DNA of 33,789 bases, from the NCBI GenBank assembly GCA_001295935.1, contig LJHX01000010.1:1-33789 (forward strand), in the 5' to 3' direction. The position numbers were made by a program, and so were the translations under genes. This document shows positions 22,053-28,646 of this stretch, in pieces. The DNA is from an alpha proteobacterium AAP81b. Lineage in GTDB: Bacteria; Pseudomonadota; Alphaproteobacteria; Sphingomonadales; Sphingomonadaceae. The notes beneath the pieces are model-generated. The model had not been told where the DNA came from. It made no database searches and saw only the letters and a list, made by a program, of their open reading frames with translations. Position 1 is the first letter of the stretch. Every line of letters begins with the position of its first letter.

Positions 22053-23747
22053 ATGGCGAAATTCCTGCGCACCGCCGGGCGAGTCCTGCTCGGCACCGTC
22101 GCGGCGGTCGGCGTCGGGCTCTATGCCGGCGGCGACTATATCCGCCTCCACATGGCCGGCTGGCTCGGCGGCCGCACCGCCCCCAATCACCCCGTCGACT
22201 GGGCGCAGGGTCCGGCCGCGCCGCCCGCCGCGGCGCGTCCGCCAAATGTCATCCTGATCCTCGCCGACGACCTCGGCTACAATGACGTCAGCATCACCGG
22301 CACCGGCCCCGGCGGCATGAAGACCCCCAATATCGACGCGATCGGCGAGCAGGGGGTGACCTTCGCCAATGGCTATGCCGGCAACGCCACCTGCGCGCCG
22401 TCGCGCGCCGCGCTGATGTCGGGGCGCTATGCGACGCGCTTCGGCTATGAATTCACGCCGACCGACACCCGCCTGCCGTCATGGTTTCCGACGAGCGTCT
22501 TCCGCCCCGACCTGATGTTCGCCCGCAACATCGCCGAGTTCAAGAGCGAGTCGGAGCACAAGGCGATCTTCGACGAAGCCGCGGCGAAGCGCGCCGGGCC
22601 GCCCGGCGGCAAGGGTCTGCCGGCCAGCGAGGTCACCATTGCCGAACAGATGCAGTCACGCGGCTATCACACCGTCCATCTCGGCAAATGGCATCTCGGC
22701 GAAGCCAAGGGCATGCGCCCCGAGGACCAGGGCTTCGACGAATCGCTGGGCTTCATCATCGGTGGCCAGAAGTTCCTGCCCGACGACGATCCCAATGTCG
22801 TCAATTCGCGCCAGGATTTCGACCCGATCGACAAGTTCCTCTGGGCGAACCTGCCGTACAGCGTCCAGTTCAACGGCTCCCCGCGCTTCGCCCCCGATCG
22901 CTATATGACCGATTATCTGACCGACAACGCTGTCCAGGCGATCAAGGCCAATCGCAACCGCCCCTTCTTCATGTACCTCGCCTACAATGCCCCGCACACA
23001 CCGTTGCAAGCGCTGAAGTCCGACTATGACGCCCTGGCGAACATCAAGGACCACCGTCTCAGGGTTTATGCGGCGATGGTCCGCGCCGTCGATCGCGGTG
23101 TCGGCAAGGTCATGGCCGAACTGAAAGCCCAGGGCCTCGACGAGAACACCATCGTCATCTTCACCTCGGACAATGGCGGCGCCAATTACATCGGCCTGCC
23201 CGAGATCAACCGGCCCTTCCGCGGCTGGAAGGCGACCTTCTACGAAGGCGGCATGCACGTGCCCTTCCTGATGCGCTGGCCCGGCCATATCGCGCCGGCG
23301 ACCAAGTTCGCGCCGATGATCAGCCATTTCGATATCTACGCCACCGCCAGCGCCGCCGCCGGCGCGCCGCTGCCGCGCGATCGCACCGTCGATGGCGTCG
23401 ACCTGCTGCCCTTCGTCACCGGCAAGACGGCGGGGGTTCCCCATCAGACGCTGTTCTGGCGGTCGGGGGCCTATCGCGTCGTCCGCGATGGCGACTGGAA
23501 GCTCCAAATCCTCGAACGCCCCGTGCAGAGCCTGCTTTTCAACCTCGCCACCGACCCGACCGAGCGCCGCGACCTTGCCGCGGCGCAACCGGCAAAGGTC
23601 GCCGAACTCACCGCCAAGCTCGCCGCGCACGATGCCGCACAGATGAAACCGGCGTGGGAGGCGCTCATTCATTCGCCGATTGCCATCGACACGCCGCTGG
23701 GGGTGAAACCCCGGCCCGGCGATGCCTATATCTATTGGTCAAACTGA
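22053..23747 (+). CDS. Type I (formylglycine) sulfatase, membrane-anchored
   Basis: A 564-residue sulfatase acting in the periplasm on sulfate esters. Residues about 8-27 are an N-terminal membrane segment (AGRVLLGTVAAVGVGLYAGG), without a clear cleavage site. The catalytic core shows VILILADDLGYNDVS with metal ligands Asp72 and Asp73, the formylglycine motif Cys114-Ala-Pro-Ser-Arg118, GKWHLGEAKGMRPEDQGFDE and FTSDNGGANYIG, and a C-terminal domain with WRSGAYRVVRDGDWKLQI. The consensus CxPSR is intact, so it should be activated by a formylglycine-generating enzyme encoded elsewhere. It differs clearly from the AtsA-like sulfatase at 16694 and is closer to N-acetylgalactosamine/arylsulfatase A-type proteins. 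GGGGAGA precedes the ATG. The TetR gene begins 11 bases after its stop. Confidence 0.93.
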   Translation: MAKFLRTAGRVLLGTVAAVGVGLYAGGDYIRLHMAGWLGGRTAPNHPVDWAQGPAAPPAAARPPNVILILADDLGYNDVSITGTGPGGMKTPNIDAIGEQGVTFANGYAGNATCAPSRAALMSGRYATRFGYEFTPTDTRLPSWFPTSVFRPDLMFARNIAEFKSESEHKAIFDEAAAKRAGPPGGKGLPASEVTIAEQMQSRGYHTVHLGKWHLGEAKGMRPEDQGFDESLGFIIGGQKFLPDDDPNVVNSRQDFDPIDKFLWANLPYSVQFNGSPRFAPDRYMTDYLTDNAVQAIKANRNRPFFMYLAYNAPHTPLQALKSDYDALANIKDHRLRVYAAMVRAVDRGVGKVMAELKAQGLDENTIVIFTSDNGGANYIGLPEINRPFRGWKATFYEGGMHVPFLMRWPGHIAPATKFAPMISHFDIYATASAAAGAPLPRDRTVDGVDLLPFVTGKTAGVPHQTLFWRSGAYRVVRDGDWKLQILERPVQSLLFNLATDPTERRDLAAAQPAKVAELTAKLAAHDAAQMKPAWEALIHSPIAIDTPLGVKPRPGDAYIYWSN

Positions 23748-23758
23748 CGGGAAACGAT

Positions 23759-24358
23759 GTGACCGCCTCTGCCGCCGCCCTTGCCGGCGAAAGCCAACCG
23801 GCCCCCGACGGCCGCCGCCGCCGCTCGCAGCAAAGCCGCGATCGCATTATCGCCGCGATGCTGGCGCTGGTCGAGGAGGGTGCCATCACGCCCTCGGCCG
23901 AGGATGTCGCGGCGCGCGCCGGCGTCGGGCTGCGCAGCGTCTTTCGCCATTTCAACGACATGGAAAGCCTGTACGGCGAAATGGCGGTGCGGCTGGCGGG
24001 GCTCTACGAACATGGCCTGGCGCCCTTCGCCAGCAGCGACTGGCGCGGGCGGATGGCCGAGATGACCGACCGCCGCGTCGGCATCTTCGAACGGCTGCTG
24101 CCCTTCAAGCGCGCCGCCGACGCCCATCGCCACGAAAGCGCGACGATCGCTGCCCAGCACGATGCCGTGCTGGCGCTGCTGCGCACCCGGCTGCTGGCGG
24201 TGCTGCCCGCCGAAATCGCCGGCGACGCGCCGCGCGTCGAGGCGCTCGACATGCTGCTCTCGGCCGACAGCTGGGCGCGGCTCCGCCTGCAGCAGCGTCT
24301 CGACCCCGCGGCCGCACGCGCCGTGCTCGATCGCCTGCTGGCGCCGCTGCTCGCCTGA
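23759..24358 (+). CDS. TetR/AcrR family transcriptional regulator
   Basis: A 199-residue DNA-binding protein. After a polar, Arg-rich leader (PDGRRRRSQQSRDRIIAAM), the helix-turn-helix lies at about residues 43-66 (ITPSAEDVAARAGVGLRSVFRHF), with the typical R-H-F end and FNDMESLYGEM. The C-terminal helical ligand domain is diverged, as usual, and its ligand is unknown. The start is uncertain: GTG at 23759 is taken because it lies 11 bases after the sulfatase stop; a longer reading from 23654 overlaps the sulfatase. Being third in the operon started at 21661, it would control its own expression if it binds the repeat at 21560-21580, and possibly the matching repeat at 12279-12295. Confidence 0.87.
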   Translation: MTASAAALAGESQPAPDGRRRRSQQSRDRIIAAMLALVEEGAITPSAEDVAARAGVGLRSVFRHFNDMESLYGEMAVRLAGLYEHGLAPFASSDWRGRMAEMTDRRVGIFERLLPFKRAADAHRHESATIAAQHDAVLALLRTRLLAVLPAEIAGDAPRVEALDMLLSADSWARLRLQQRLDPAAARAVLDRLLAPLLA

Positions 24359-24408
24359 CAGCGCCGCGCCGGGTTGCACGGCCGCGGCGGTCACCGCATG
24401 GAGGCGCC

Positions 24409-25212
24409 ATGCGTGTGTTGTTGCTGGCCCTGGCGATCGCTGCCCCTGCCGCCGCCGAGCCGGCGCTGCGGCTTTCGGGCAGCGCTGGCGTCGTCAACGA
24501 CTATCGCTTCCGCGGCATCTCGCGCAGCGACCGCCGTGCCGCGGTGCAGGCGGGCGTCACGCTCGATCATCGCAGCGGCGTCTATGCCGGCGCCAGCGTG
24601 GCGAGCGTCGCCGGCTGGGGCAGCTTCGGCGGCGCCGGCGCCGAGGTCGACCTGCTCGCCGGCTATCGCTTCGCGCTGCTCGGCGGCGACGCCGATGCCG
24701 GACTGGTGTGGACGCTCTACCCTGGCGGCGCCGCCGACAGCGATTACGCCGAGATCTTTGCCCGCCTCGCCGGCACGATCGGGCCGTTGCAGCTCAGCGG
24801 TAGCGCCAGCTATGCGCCGCCGCAGCGCAGCCTGGGGCGGGTGTTCGAAAGCGGCGCCGCCTGGGTGGCCGGCACGCTGCAGCGAGCGGGGGCAGGGGGT
24901 GACAATCTCTATCTGAAAGCCGCCGCCACCGCCGGCATTCCGCGCACGCCGGTGACGCTCATCGCCCATGTCGGCCACAGCTGGGGCACCACCGGCCTCG
25001 GCCCCAATGGCCGTGCGTTGACGCCGACGGGCGAGGTCTGGGACTGGCGCCTCGGCGCCGATATCGTGCTGGGGCCGGTGACCTTGGGGGTCGCCTGGAC
25101 CGACACCAGCCTCAACCCGGCGAGCGCTGCGTATCAGCGCCTGGCGCCGGCTTTCGGGGGGCGCAACATCGCCGGCAGCCGGGGGCTCGTCTCGCTGACG
25201 GCGAATTTCTAG
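24409..25212 (+). CDS. TorF/Gcw_chp-type putative outer membrane porin
   Basis: A 267-residue exported beta-barrel candidate. Residues 1-17 form a short signal peptide (VLLLALAIAAPAAAE). The mature protein begins LRLSGSAGVVNDYRFRGIS, the signature of the Gcw_chp (TIGR02001) family. It continues with regular alternating strands (GVYAGASVASVAGWGSFGGAGAEVDLLAGYRFAL, LGADIVLGPVTLGVAWTDTS) and ends in SRGLVSLTANF, a terminal Phe as in outer membrane proteins. GGAGGC lies four bases before the ATG. It is 50 bases after tetR and may be transcribed with it or alone; a role in uptake of the sulfatase substrate is possible but not shown. Confidence 0.85.
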   Translation: MRVLLLALAIAAPAAAEPALRLSGSAGVVNDYRFRGISRSDRRAAVQAGVTLDHRSGVYAGASVASVAGWGSFGGAGAEVDLLAGYRFALLGGDADAGLVWTLYPGGAADSDYAEIFARLAGTIGPLQLSGSASYAPPQRSLGRVFESGAAWVAGTLQRAGAGGDNLYLKAAATAGIPRTPVTLIAHVGHSWGTTGLGPNGRALTPTGEVWDWRLGADIVLGPVTLGVAWTDTSLNPASAAYQRLAPAFGGRNIAGSRGLVSLTANF

Positions 25213-25241
25213 CTTTGTTCGATCGGGTCTGATTGCCAACC

Positions 25242-25307
25242 CCGCTCAAGCCGAGCGAAGTCGAAGCACACGCCGGCAGGTGCCTCGACTTCGCTCGGCA
25301 TGAGCGG
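25242..25307. repeat. Long imperfect inverted repeat (CCGAGCGAAGTCGA type) downstream of the porin gene
   Basis: Arms of 28 bases at 25242-25269 and 25280-25307 pair at 26 positions around a ten-base loop. The central CCGAGCGAAGTCGA / TCGACTTCGCTCGG is a motif I know as abundant between genes in sphingomonads. It probably acts as a transcription end for the porin gene or is a small dispersed element. No transposase or target duplication is seen. Confidence 0.85.
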
Positions 25308-25384
25308 TGGGGCGCGTTCGGCGGATCTCGAGGCGCCGCGCCGCCGCGCCGTGCCGCCACGCCGTGCCACCGCCACCCGCCGCC

Positions 25385-25441
25385 TTGCCTCACCGCCGCC
25401 ACCCCCCTAGGGTCCGGCGCTTTCCAAAGCGGGGGAAAGCC
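25385..25441 (+). promoter_or_regulatory. Candidate purEK promoter and leader with alternative hairpins
   Basis: TTGCCT (25385-25390) and TAGGGT (25408-25413) are spaced by 17 bases. In the short leader, GCTTT/AAAGC (25419-25430) can form one hairpin, while CTTTCC (25420-25425) can instead pair with GGAAAG (25434-25439), which belongs to the ribosome binding site of purE. The two foldings exclude each other. Both are short and unproven. Confidence 0.35.
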
Positions 25442-25936
25442 GTGGACGCGCCGCCAATCGGCATCATCATGGGGTCGGCCTCCGACTGGGCGACGATGAG
25501 CCATGCCGCCGAAACGCTGACGGCACTCGGCGTCGCGCATGAAGTCCGCATCGTCAGCGCGCACCGCACCCCCGATCGCCTTTATGACTATGCTCGCACC
25601 GCCGCCGGCCGCGGCCTTCAGGTGATCATCGCCGGTGCCGGCGGCGCCGCGCACCTCCCCGGCATGGCGGCGGCGATGACCAGCCTGCCGGTGCTCGGCT
25701 GCCCTGTCGAAAGCCACGCGCTCAAGGGCATGGATTCGCTGCTGTCGATCGTCCAGATGCCCGCCGGGGTGCCGGTGGGCACGCTTGCCATCGGCAAGGC
25801 CGGGGCGATCAATGCCGCGCTGCTCGCCGCCAGCATCCTGGCGCTCCACGATGAAGCGCTGGCGACGCGCCTCGCCGGCTGGCGGCAGGCGCAGACCGAT
25901 GCCGTCGCGCAAAGCCCCATGGACTCGCCCGCATGA
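25442..25936 (+). CDS. purE: N5-carboxyaminoimidazole ribonucleotide mutase
   Basis: Converts N5-CAIR to CAIR in purine synthesis, directly after the PurK step. The 164 residues show [26 protein letters not shown] with His41 (the catalytic histidine), [15 protein letters not shown] and [33 protein letters not shown], all class I PurE features; length is usual. The start is taken as GTG at 25442 because it has GGGGGAAAG upstream and gives the normal N terminus; the longer open frame from 25307 runs into the inverted repeat region. Its stop overlaps purK in ATGA, so the two are translated together. Confidence 0.96.
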   Translation: MDAPPIGIIMGSASDWATMSHAAETLTALGVAHEVRIVSAHRTPDRLYDYARTAAGRGLQVIIAGAGGAAHLPGMAAAMTSLPVLGCPVESHALKGMDSLLSIVQMPAGVPVGTLAIGKAGAINAALLAASILALHDEALATRLAGWRQAQTDAVAQSPMDSPA

Positions 25937-27003
25937 GCCAGGGCGTGATCGCGCCGGGCGGCACCATCGGCATCCTCGGCGGCGGCCAATTGGGGCGGAT
26001 GCTGGCGCTCGCCGCCGCCGCCATGGGCTATCGCGTCCATGTCTTTGCCCCCGAGGCCGAGCTGCCGGCGGGCGATGTCGCCGCCGAAGTCACCCGCGCG
26101 CCCTATGACGACGCCGCGGCGCTGGCGGCCTTCGCGGCGCGCGTCGATGTCGTGACCTTCGAGTTCGAGAATGTCCCCGTCGCCGCCGTCGCCGCGCTGG
26201 CGCAGCGTGCGCTGGTACGGCCGGGGGCGAAGAGCCTCGAAATCGCCCAGGACCGGCTGGCGGAGAAACGCTTCGTCACCGGCCTCGGCGGTCGCCCGGC
26301 GCCCTTTCGCGCGGTGGACAGCCGCGCCGATCTGGATGCCGCGCTCGCCGATCTCGGTACCCCGGCGATCCTCAAGACCCGCCGCATGGGCTATGACGGC
26401 AAGGGCCAGGCGCGGATTCTGGCCGCCGCGGACGCCGACACGGCCTGGGCAGCGATCGGAGAACGCCCGGCGGTGCTCGAAGCCTTTGTCGCCTTCGAGC
26501 ATGAATTCTCGGTATTGCTCGCCCGCGGCGTCGATGGCGCGACCGTGTACTGGCCGGTGCCGGTCAACGCCCATGAAGGCGGCATCCTCGCGATGAGCCA
26601 GGTGCCGGCGCCGCCCGCGGTGCAGGCCCAGGCCGACGCGGCGCTGGCGCTGGCGGTCCGCATCGCCGACGCCCTCGACCATGTCGGCGTGCTGGCCTGC
26701 GAATTCTTCGCGGGCGCCGACGGGCCGATTTTCAACGAAATGGCGCCGCGCGTCCACAACAGCGGCCATTGGACGATCGAAGGCGCGCGGGCGAGCCAGT
26801 TCGAAAACCATATCCGTGCCGTTTGCGGCCTGCCGCTCGGCAGCCCCGACCTCACCGCGCCTTCGGTGCGGATGCGCAATCTGCTCGGCGACGACGTCCA
26901 CGACTGGCCGGCACTCCTCGCCGACCCGCACGCGCATCTCCACCTCTACGGCAAGGGCGAGGTCAAGCCGGGGCGCAAGATGGGGCATGTGACGTGGCTG
27001 TGA
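25933..27003 (+). CDS. purK: 5-(carboxyamino)imidazole ribonucleotide synthase
   Basis: ATP-grasp enzyme that adds bicarbonate to AIR to make N5-CAIR, the substrate of PurE. The 356 residues start with the nucleotide-fold [17 protein letters not shown]. They contain the ATP-grasp segments [17 protein letters not shown] and [18 protein letters not shown], the metal/ATP site [19 protein letters not shown] and the usual [16 protein letters not shown]. The ATG overlaps the purE stop by four bases. Nothing is missing or unusual. The 156-base gap downstream before the MFS gene contains only short palindromes. Confidence 0.97.
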   Translation: MSQGVIAPGGTIGILGGGQLGRMLALAAAAMGYRVHVFAPEAELPAGDVAAEVTRAPYDDAAALAAFAARVDVVTFEFENVPVAAVAALAQRALVRPGAKSLEIAQDRLAEKRFVTGLGGRPAPFRAVDSRADLDAALADLGTPAILKTRRMGYDGKGQARILAAADADTAWAAIGERPAVLEAFVAFEHEFSVLLARGVDGATVYWPVPVNAHEGGILAMSQVPAPPAVQAQADAALALAVRIADALDHVGVLACEFFAGADGPIFNEMAPRVHNSGHWTIEGARASQFENHIRAVCGLPLGSPDLTAPSVRMRNLLGDDVHDWPALLADPHAHLHLYGKGEVKPGRKMGHVTWL

Positions 27004-27046
27004 AGAGGCGCTGACATCATCGCCAGGACATCCTGTCCGCGGTTGA

Positions 27047-27058
27047 GGGTCCGGACCC
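27047..27058. repeat. Perfect 12-base palindrome GGGTCCGGACCC in the purK-MFS gap
   Basis: The 156-base stretch 27004-27159 holds this palindrome and a small hairpin GGACA-TCC-TGTCC at 27027-27039. Either could be part of a terminator or an operator for the transporter; neither has a T run. No gene or clear promoter is visible in the rest of the gap. Confidence 0.35.
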
Positions 27059-27159
27059 CGGGCGCTCGGGTTGACGCATATTGGCAGAATCCGGTCTCGC
27101 GTGTTCGGCGCTTCCCGGTTACCCACGCAACAACCGCCTGACCCCCGGCCGGAGCTCTG

Positions 27160-28380
27160 ATGTCCCGCGCGCTCGCCTTCATCTTCGTCACCGTGCTGAT
27201 CGACGCCATCGGCTTCGGCATCGTCATTCCGGTGATGCCGCAGCTGATCGTCGAGCTGTCGGGCAAGAATCTCGCCGGTGCCGCCGAAATCAGCGGCTGG
27301 ATCATGTTCCTCTACGCAAGCGTCCAGTTTTTGTGCGGCCCGGTGATCGGCGGGCTGTCGGATCGCTTCGGGCGGCGGCCGGTGCTGCTCGCCAGCCTCG
27401 TCGCCTTCGGCTGCGATTATCTCGTCCTCGCCTTCGCGCCGACTCTCGGCTGGCTGGTGATGGCGCGGATCGTCGCCGGCATTACCGGCGCGACCTTCCC
27501 GACCGCCTATGCCTATATTGCCGATATCTCGAAACCCGAGGAGCGCGGCGGCAATTTCGGCATCATCGGCATGGCCTTCGGCCTCGGCTTCATCATCGGC
27601 CCGGCGCTCGGCGCGGTCTTCGCCCAGTTCGGCCATCGCGTGCCCTTCATGCTCGCCGCCGGCCTCGCCTTCGCCAACGCGCTTTACGGGCTGTTCGTAC
27701 TGCCCGAGAGCCTGCCGCCCGAACGTCGGCGCGCCTTCGACTGGCGGCGGGCCAATCCTCTGGGAACGCTGATGCAGCTGCGCAGCCAGCATCCGCGCGT
27801 GCTGCTCATGGTGGCGACGGTGTTCGTCTGGACGCTGGGCTATCAGTCGCTCTACGCGGCGTGGAATTATTCGGTGATCGCACGCTTCGGCTGGTCGCCG
27901 ACGCAAGTCGGTTGGAGCCTGGTGGCGGTCGGCGTCGTCGGCGCGCTGGTGCAGGGCTTCCTGGCGCGGCGATTGATCCCGCGCTGGGGCGCGCGCACGG
28001 TCATTGTCGCCGGCGGCGTGTCGGCGATCATGGCGTACCTTATCTACGCTTTCGCCACCCAGGGCTGGCTGATGTATCTCGGCATCGCCGTCGCGGCGCT
28101 GCAGGGACTCGTCTTCCCGGCGATCCAGGGCATGATGTCGAGCGAGGTCGCCCCTGACGCCCAGGGCGAGCTGCAGGGGGCGCTGTCGAGCGCGCAGAGC
28201 CTGTCGTCGATCATCGGGCCGCCGCTGATGACCGGCGCCTTTGCCTGGGGGCAGGGGCCGGGCGGGATGCCCGGCGCCCCCTTCGTGCTGGCGGCATTGT
28301 TCAGCGCCGCCGCGCTGGCGATCTTCGCGCGCGGCGTGGCGATGGGGGTCGGGCGCCGCGCCGTGGCGGCGCCCGCCTGA
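27160..28380 (+). CDS. TetA-like (DHA1/TCR family) MFS drug:proton antiporter
   Basis: A 406-residue carrier with 12 helices. Helix 1 reads FVTVLIDAIGFGIVIPVMPQL; the loop 2-3 motif A is GGLSDRFGRRPVLL; helix 4-5 contains RIVAGITGATFPTAYAYIADIS and the motif C region GMAFGLGFIIGPALGA. These follow the TetA class pattern very closely (DxxGxGxxxPVxP, AGITGAT...YIADI, FGxGFxxGP). Such chromosomal proteins in alphaproteobacteria are generally called TCR/Tet family carriers; real tetracycline export cannot be assumed. GGAG lies four to nine bases before the ATG. Its stop adjoins the stop of the DUF3309 gene on the other strand. It is not evidently linked to purEK. Confidence 0.9.
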   Translation: MSRALAFIFVTVLIDAIGFGIVIPVMPQLIVELSGKNLAGAAEISGWIMFLYASVQFLCGPVIGGLSDRFGRRPVLLASLVAFGCDYLVLAFAPTLGWLVMARIVAGITGATFPTAYAYIADISKPEERGGNFGIIGMAFGLGFIIGPALGAVFAQFGHRVPFMLAAGLAFANALYGLFVLPESLPPERRRAFDWRRANPLGTLMQLRSQHPRVLLMVATVFVWTLGYQSLYAAWNYSVIARFGWSPTQVGWSLVAVGVVGALVQGFLARRLIPRWGARTVIVAGGVSAIMAYLIYAFATQGWLMYLGIAVAALQGLVFPAIQGMMSSEVAPDAQGELQGALSSAQSLSSIIGPPLMTGAFAWGQGPGGMPGAPFVLAALFSAAALAIFARGVAMGVGRRAVAAPA

Positions 28381-28539
28381 TCAGATGCGGCCGAGCAGCA
28401 GCAGCACCAGCAGGATCAGCAGCACGACACCGAGGATGCCCGACGGGCCATAGCCCCAGCTGCGCGAATGGCCCCAATTCGGGAGCGCGCCGACGAGCAG
28501 CAGAACGATGATGATCAGCAGGATGGTGCCGAGCGACAT
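28381..28539 (-). CDS. DUF3309 family small membrane protein
   Basis: A 52-residue protein. Translation begins MSLGTILLIIIVLLLVGALP, followed by NWGHSRSWGYGPSG and a second hydrophobic helix ILGVVLLILLVLLLLGRI. The first helix, the NWGHSRSWGYGPSG loop and the final short hydrophobic stretch are the exact layout of DUF3309, a tiny two-helix membrane protein common in Proteobacteria with no known role. AAGGAGG lies seven bases upstream of the ATG, a nearly ideal site. The gene ends adjacent to the stop of the MFS gene (convergent, no gap). Envelope stress or stationary-phase expression is often assumed for such proteins but not supported here. Confidence 0.9.
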   Translation of the reverse strand: MSLGTILLIIIVLLLVGALPNWGHSRSWGYGPSGILGVVLLILLVLLLLGRI

Positions 28540-28646
28540 GGGGGTGGCCTCCTTCGCCGGCGCGGGACACTGCGCGGCTGCGGGGTGGGCAACGTGCGAC
28601 GCTTCGGCGCGGTTCCGGCTTGGCTAGCGGCGCGCTCGCGGGCCGA

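Noticed and set aside
16667-25307. Palindromes considered as a CRISPR array or terminator series
   Set aside because: The repeats differ in sequence, lack regular spacers and are kilobases apart; none has the T run of a standard terminator.
25618-27906. Minus-strand frame of 762 residues over purE, purK and the MFS gene
   Set aside because: It overlaps three well-supported genes on the other strand and has shadow-type composition.
27160-28380. Calling the MFS gene a tetracycline resistance determinant
   Set aside because: TetA-like motifs occur in many chromosomal carriers; there is no adjacent tetR of the tet type and no mobile element.
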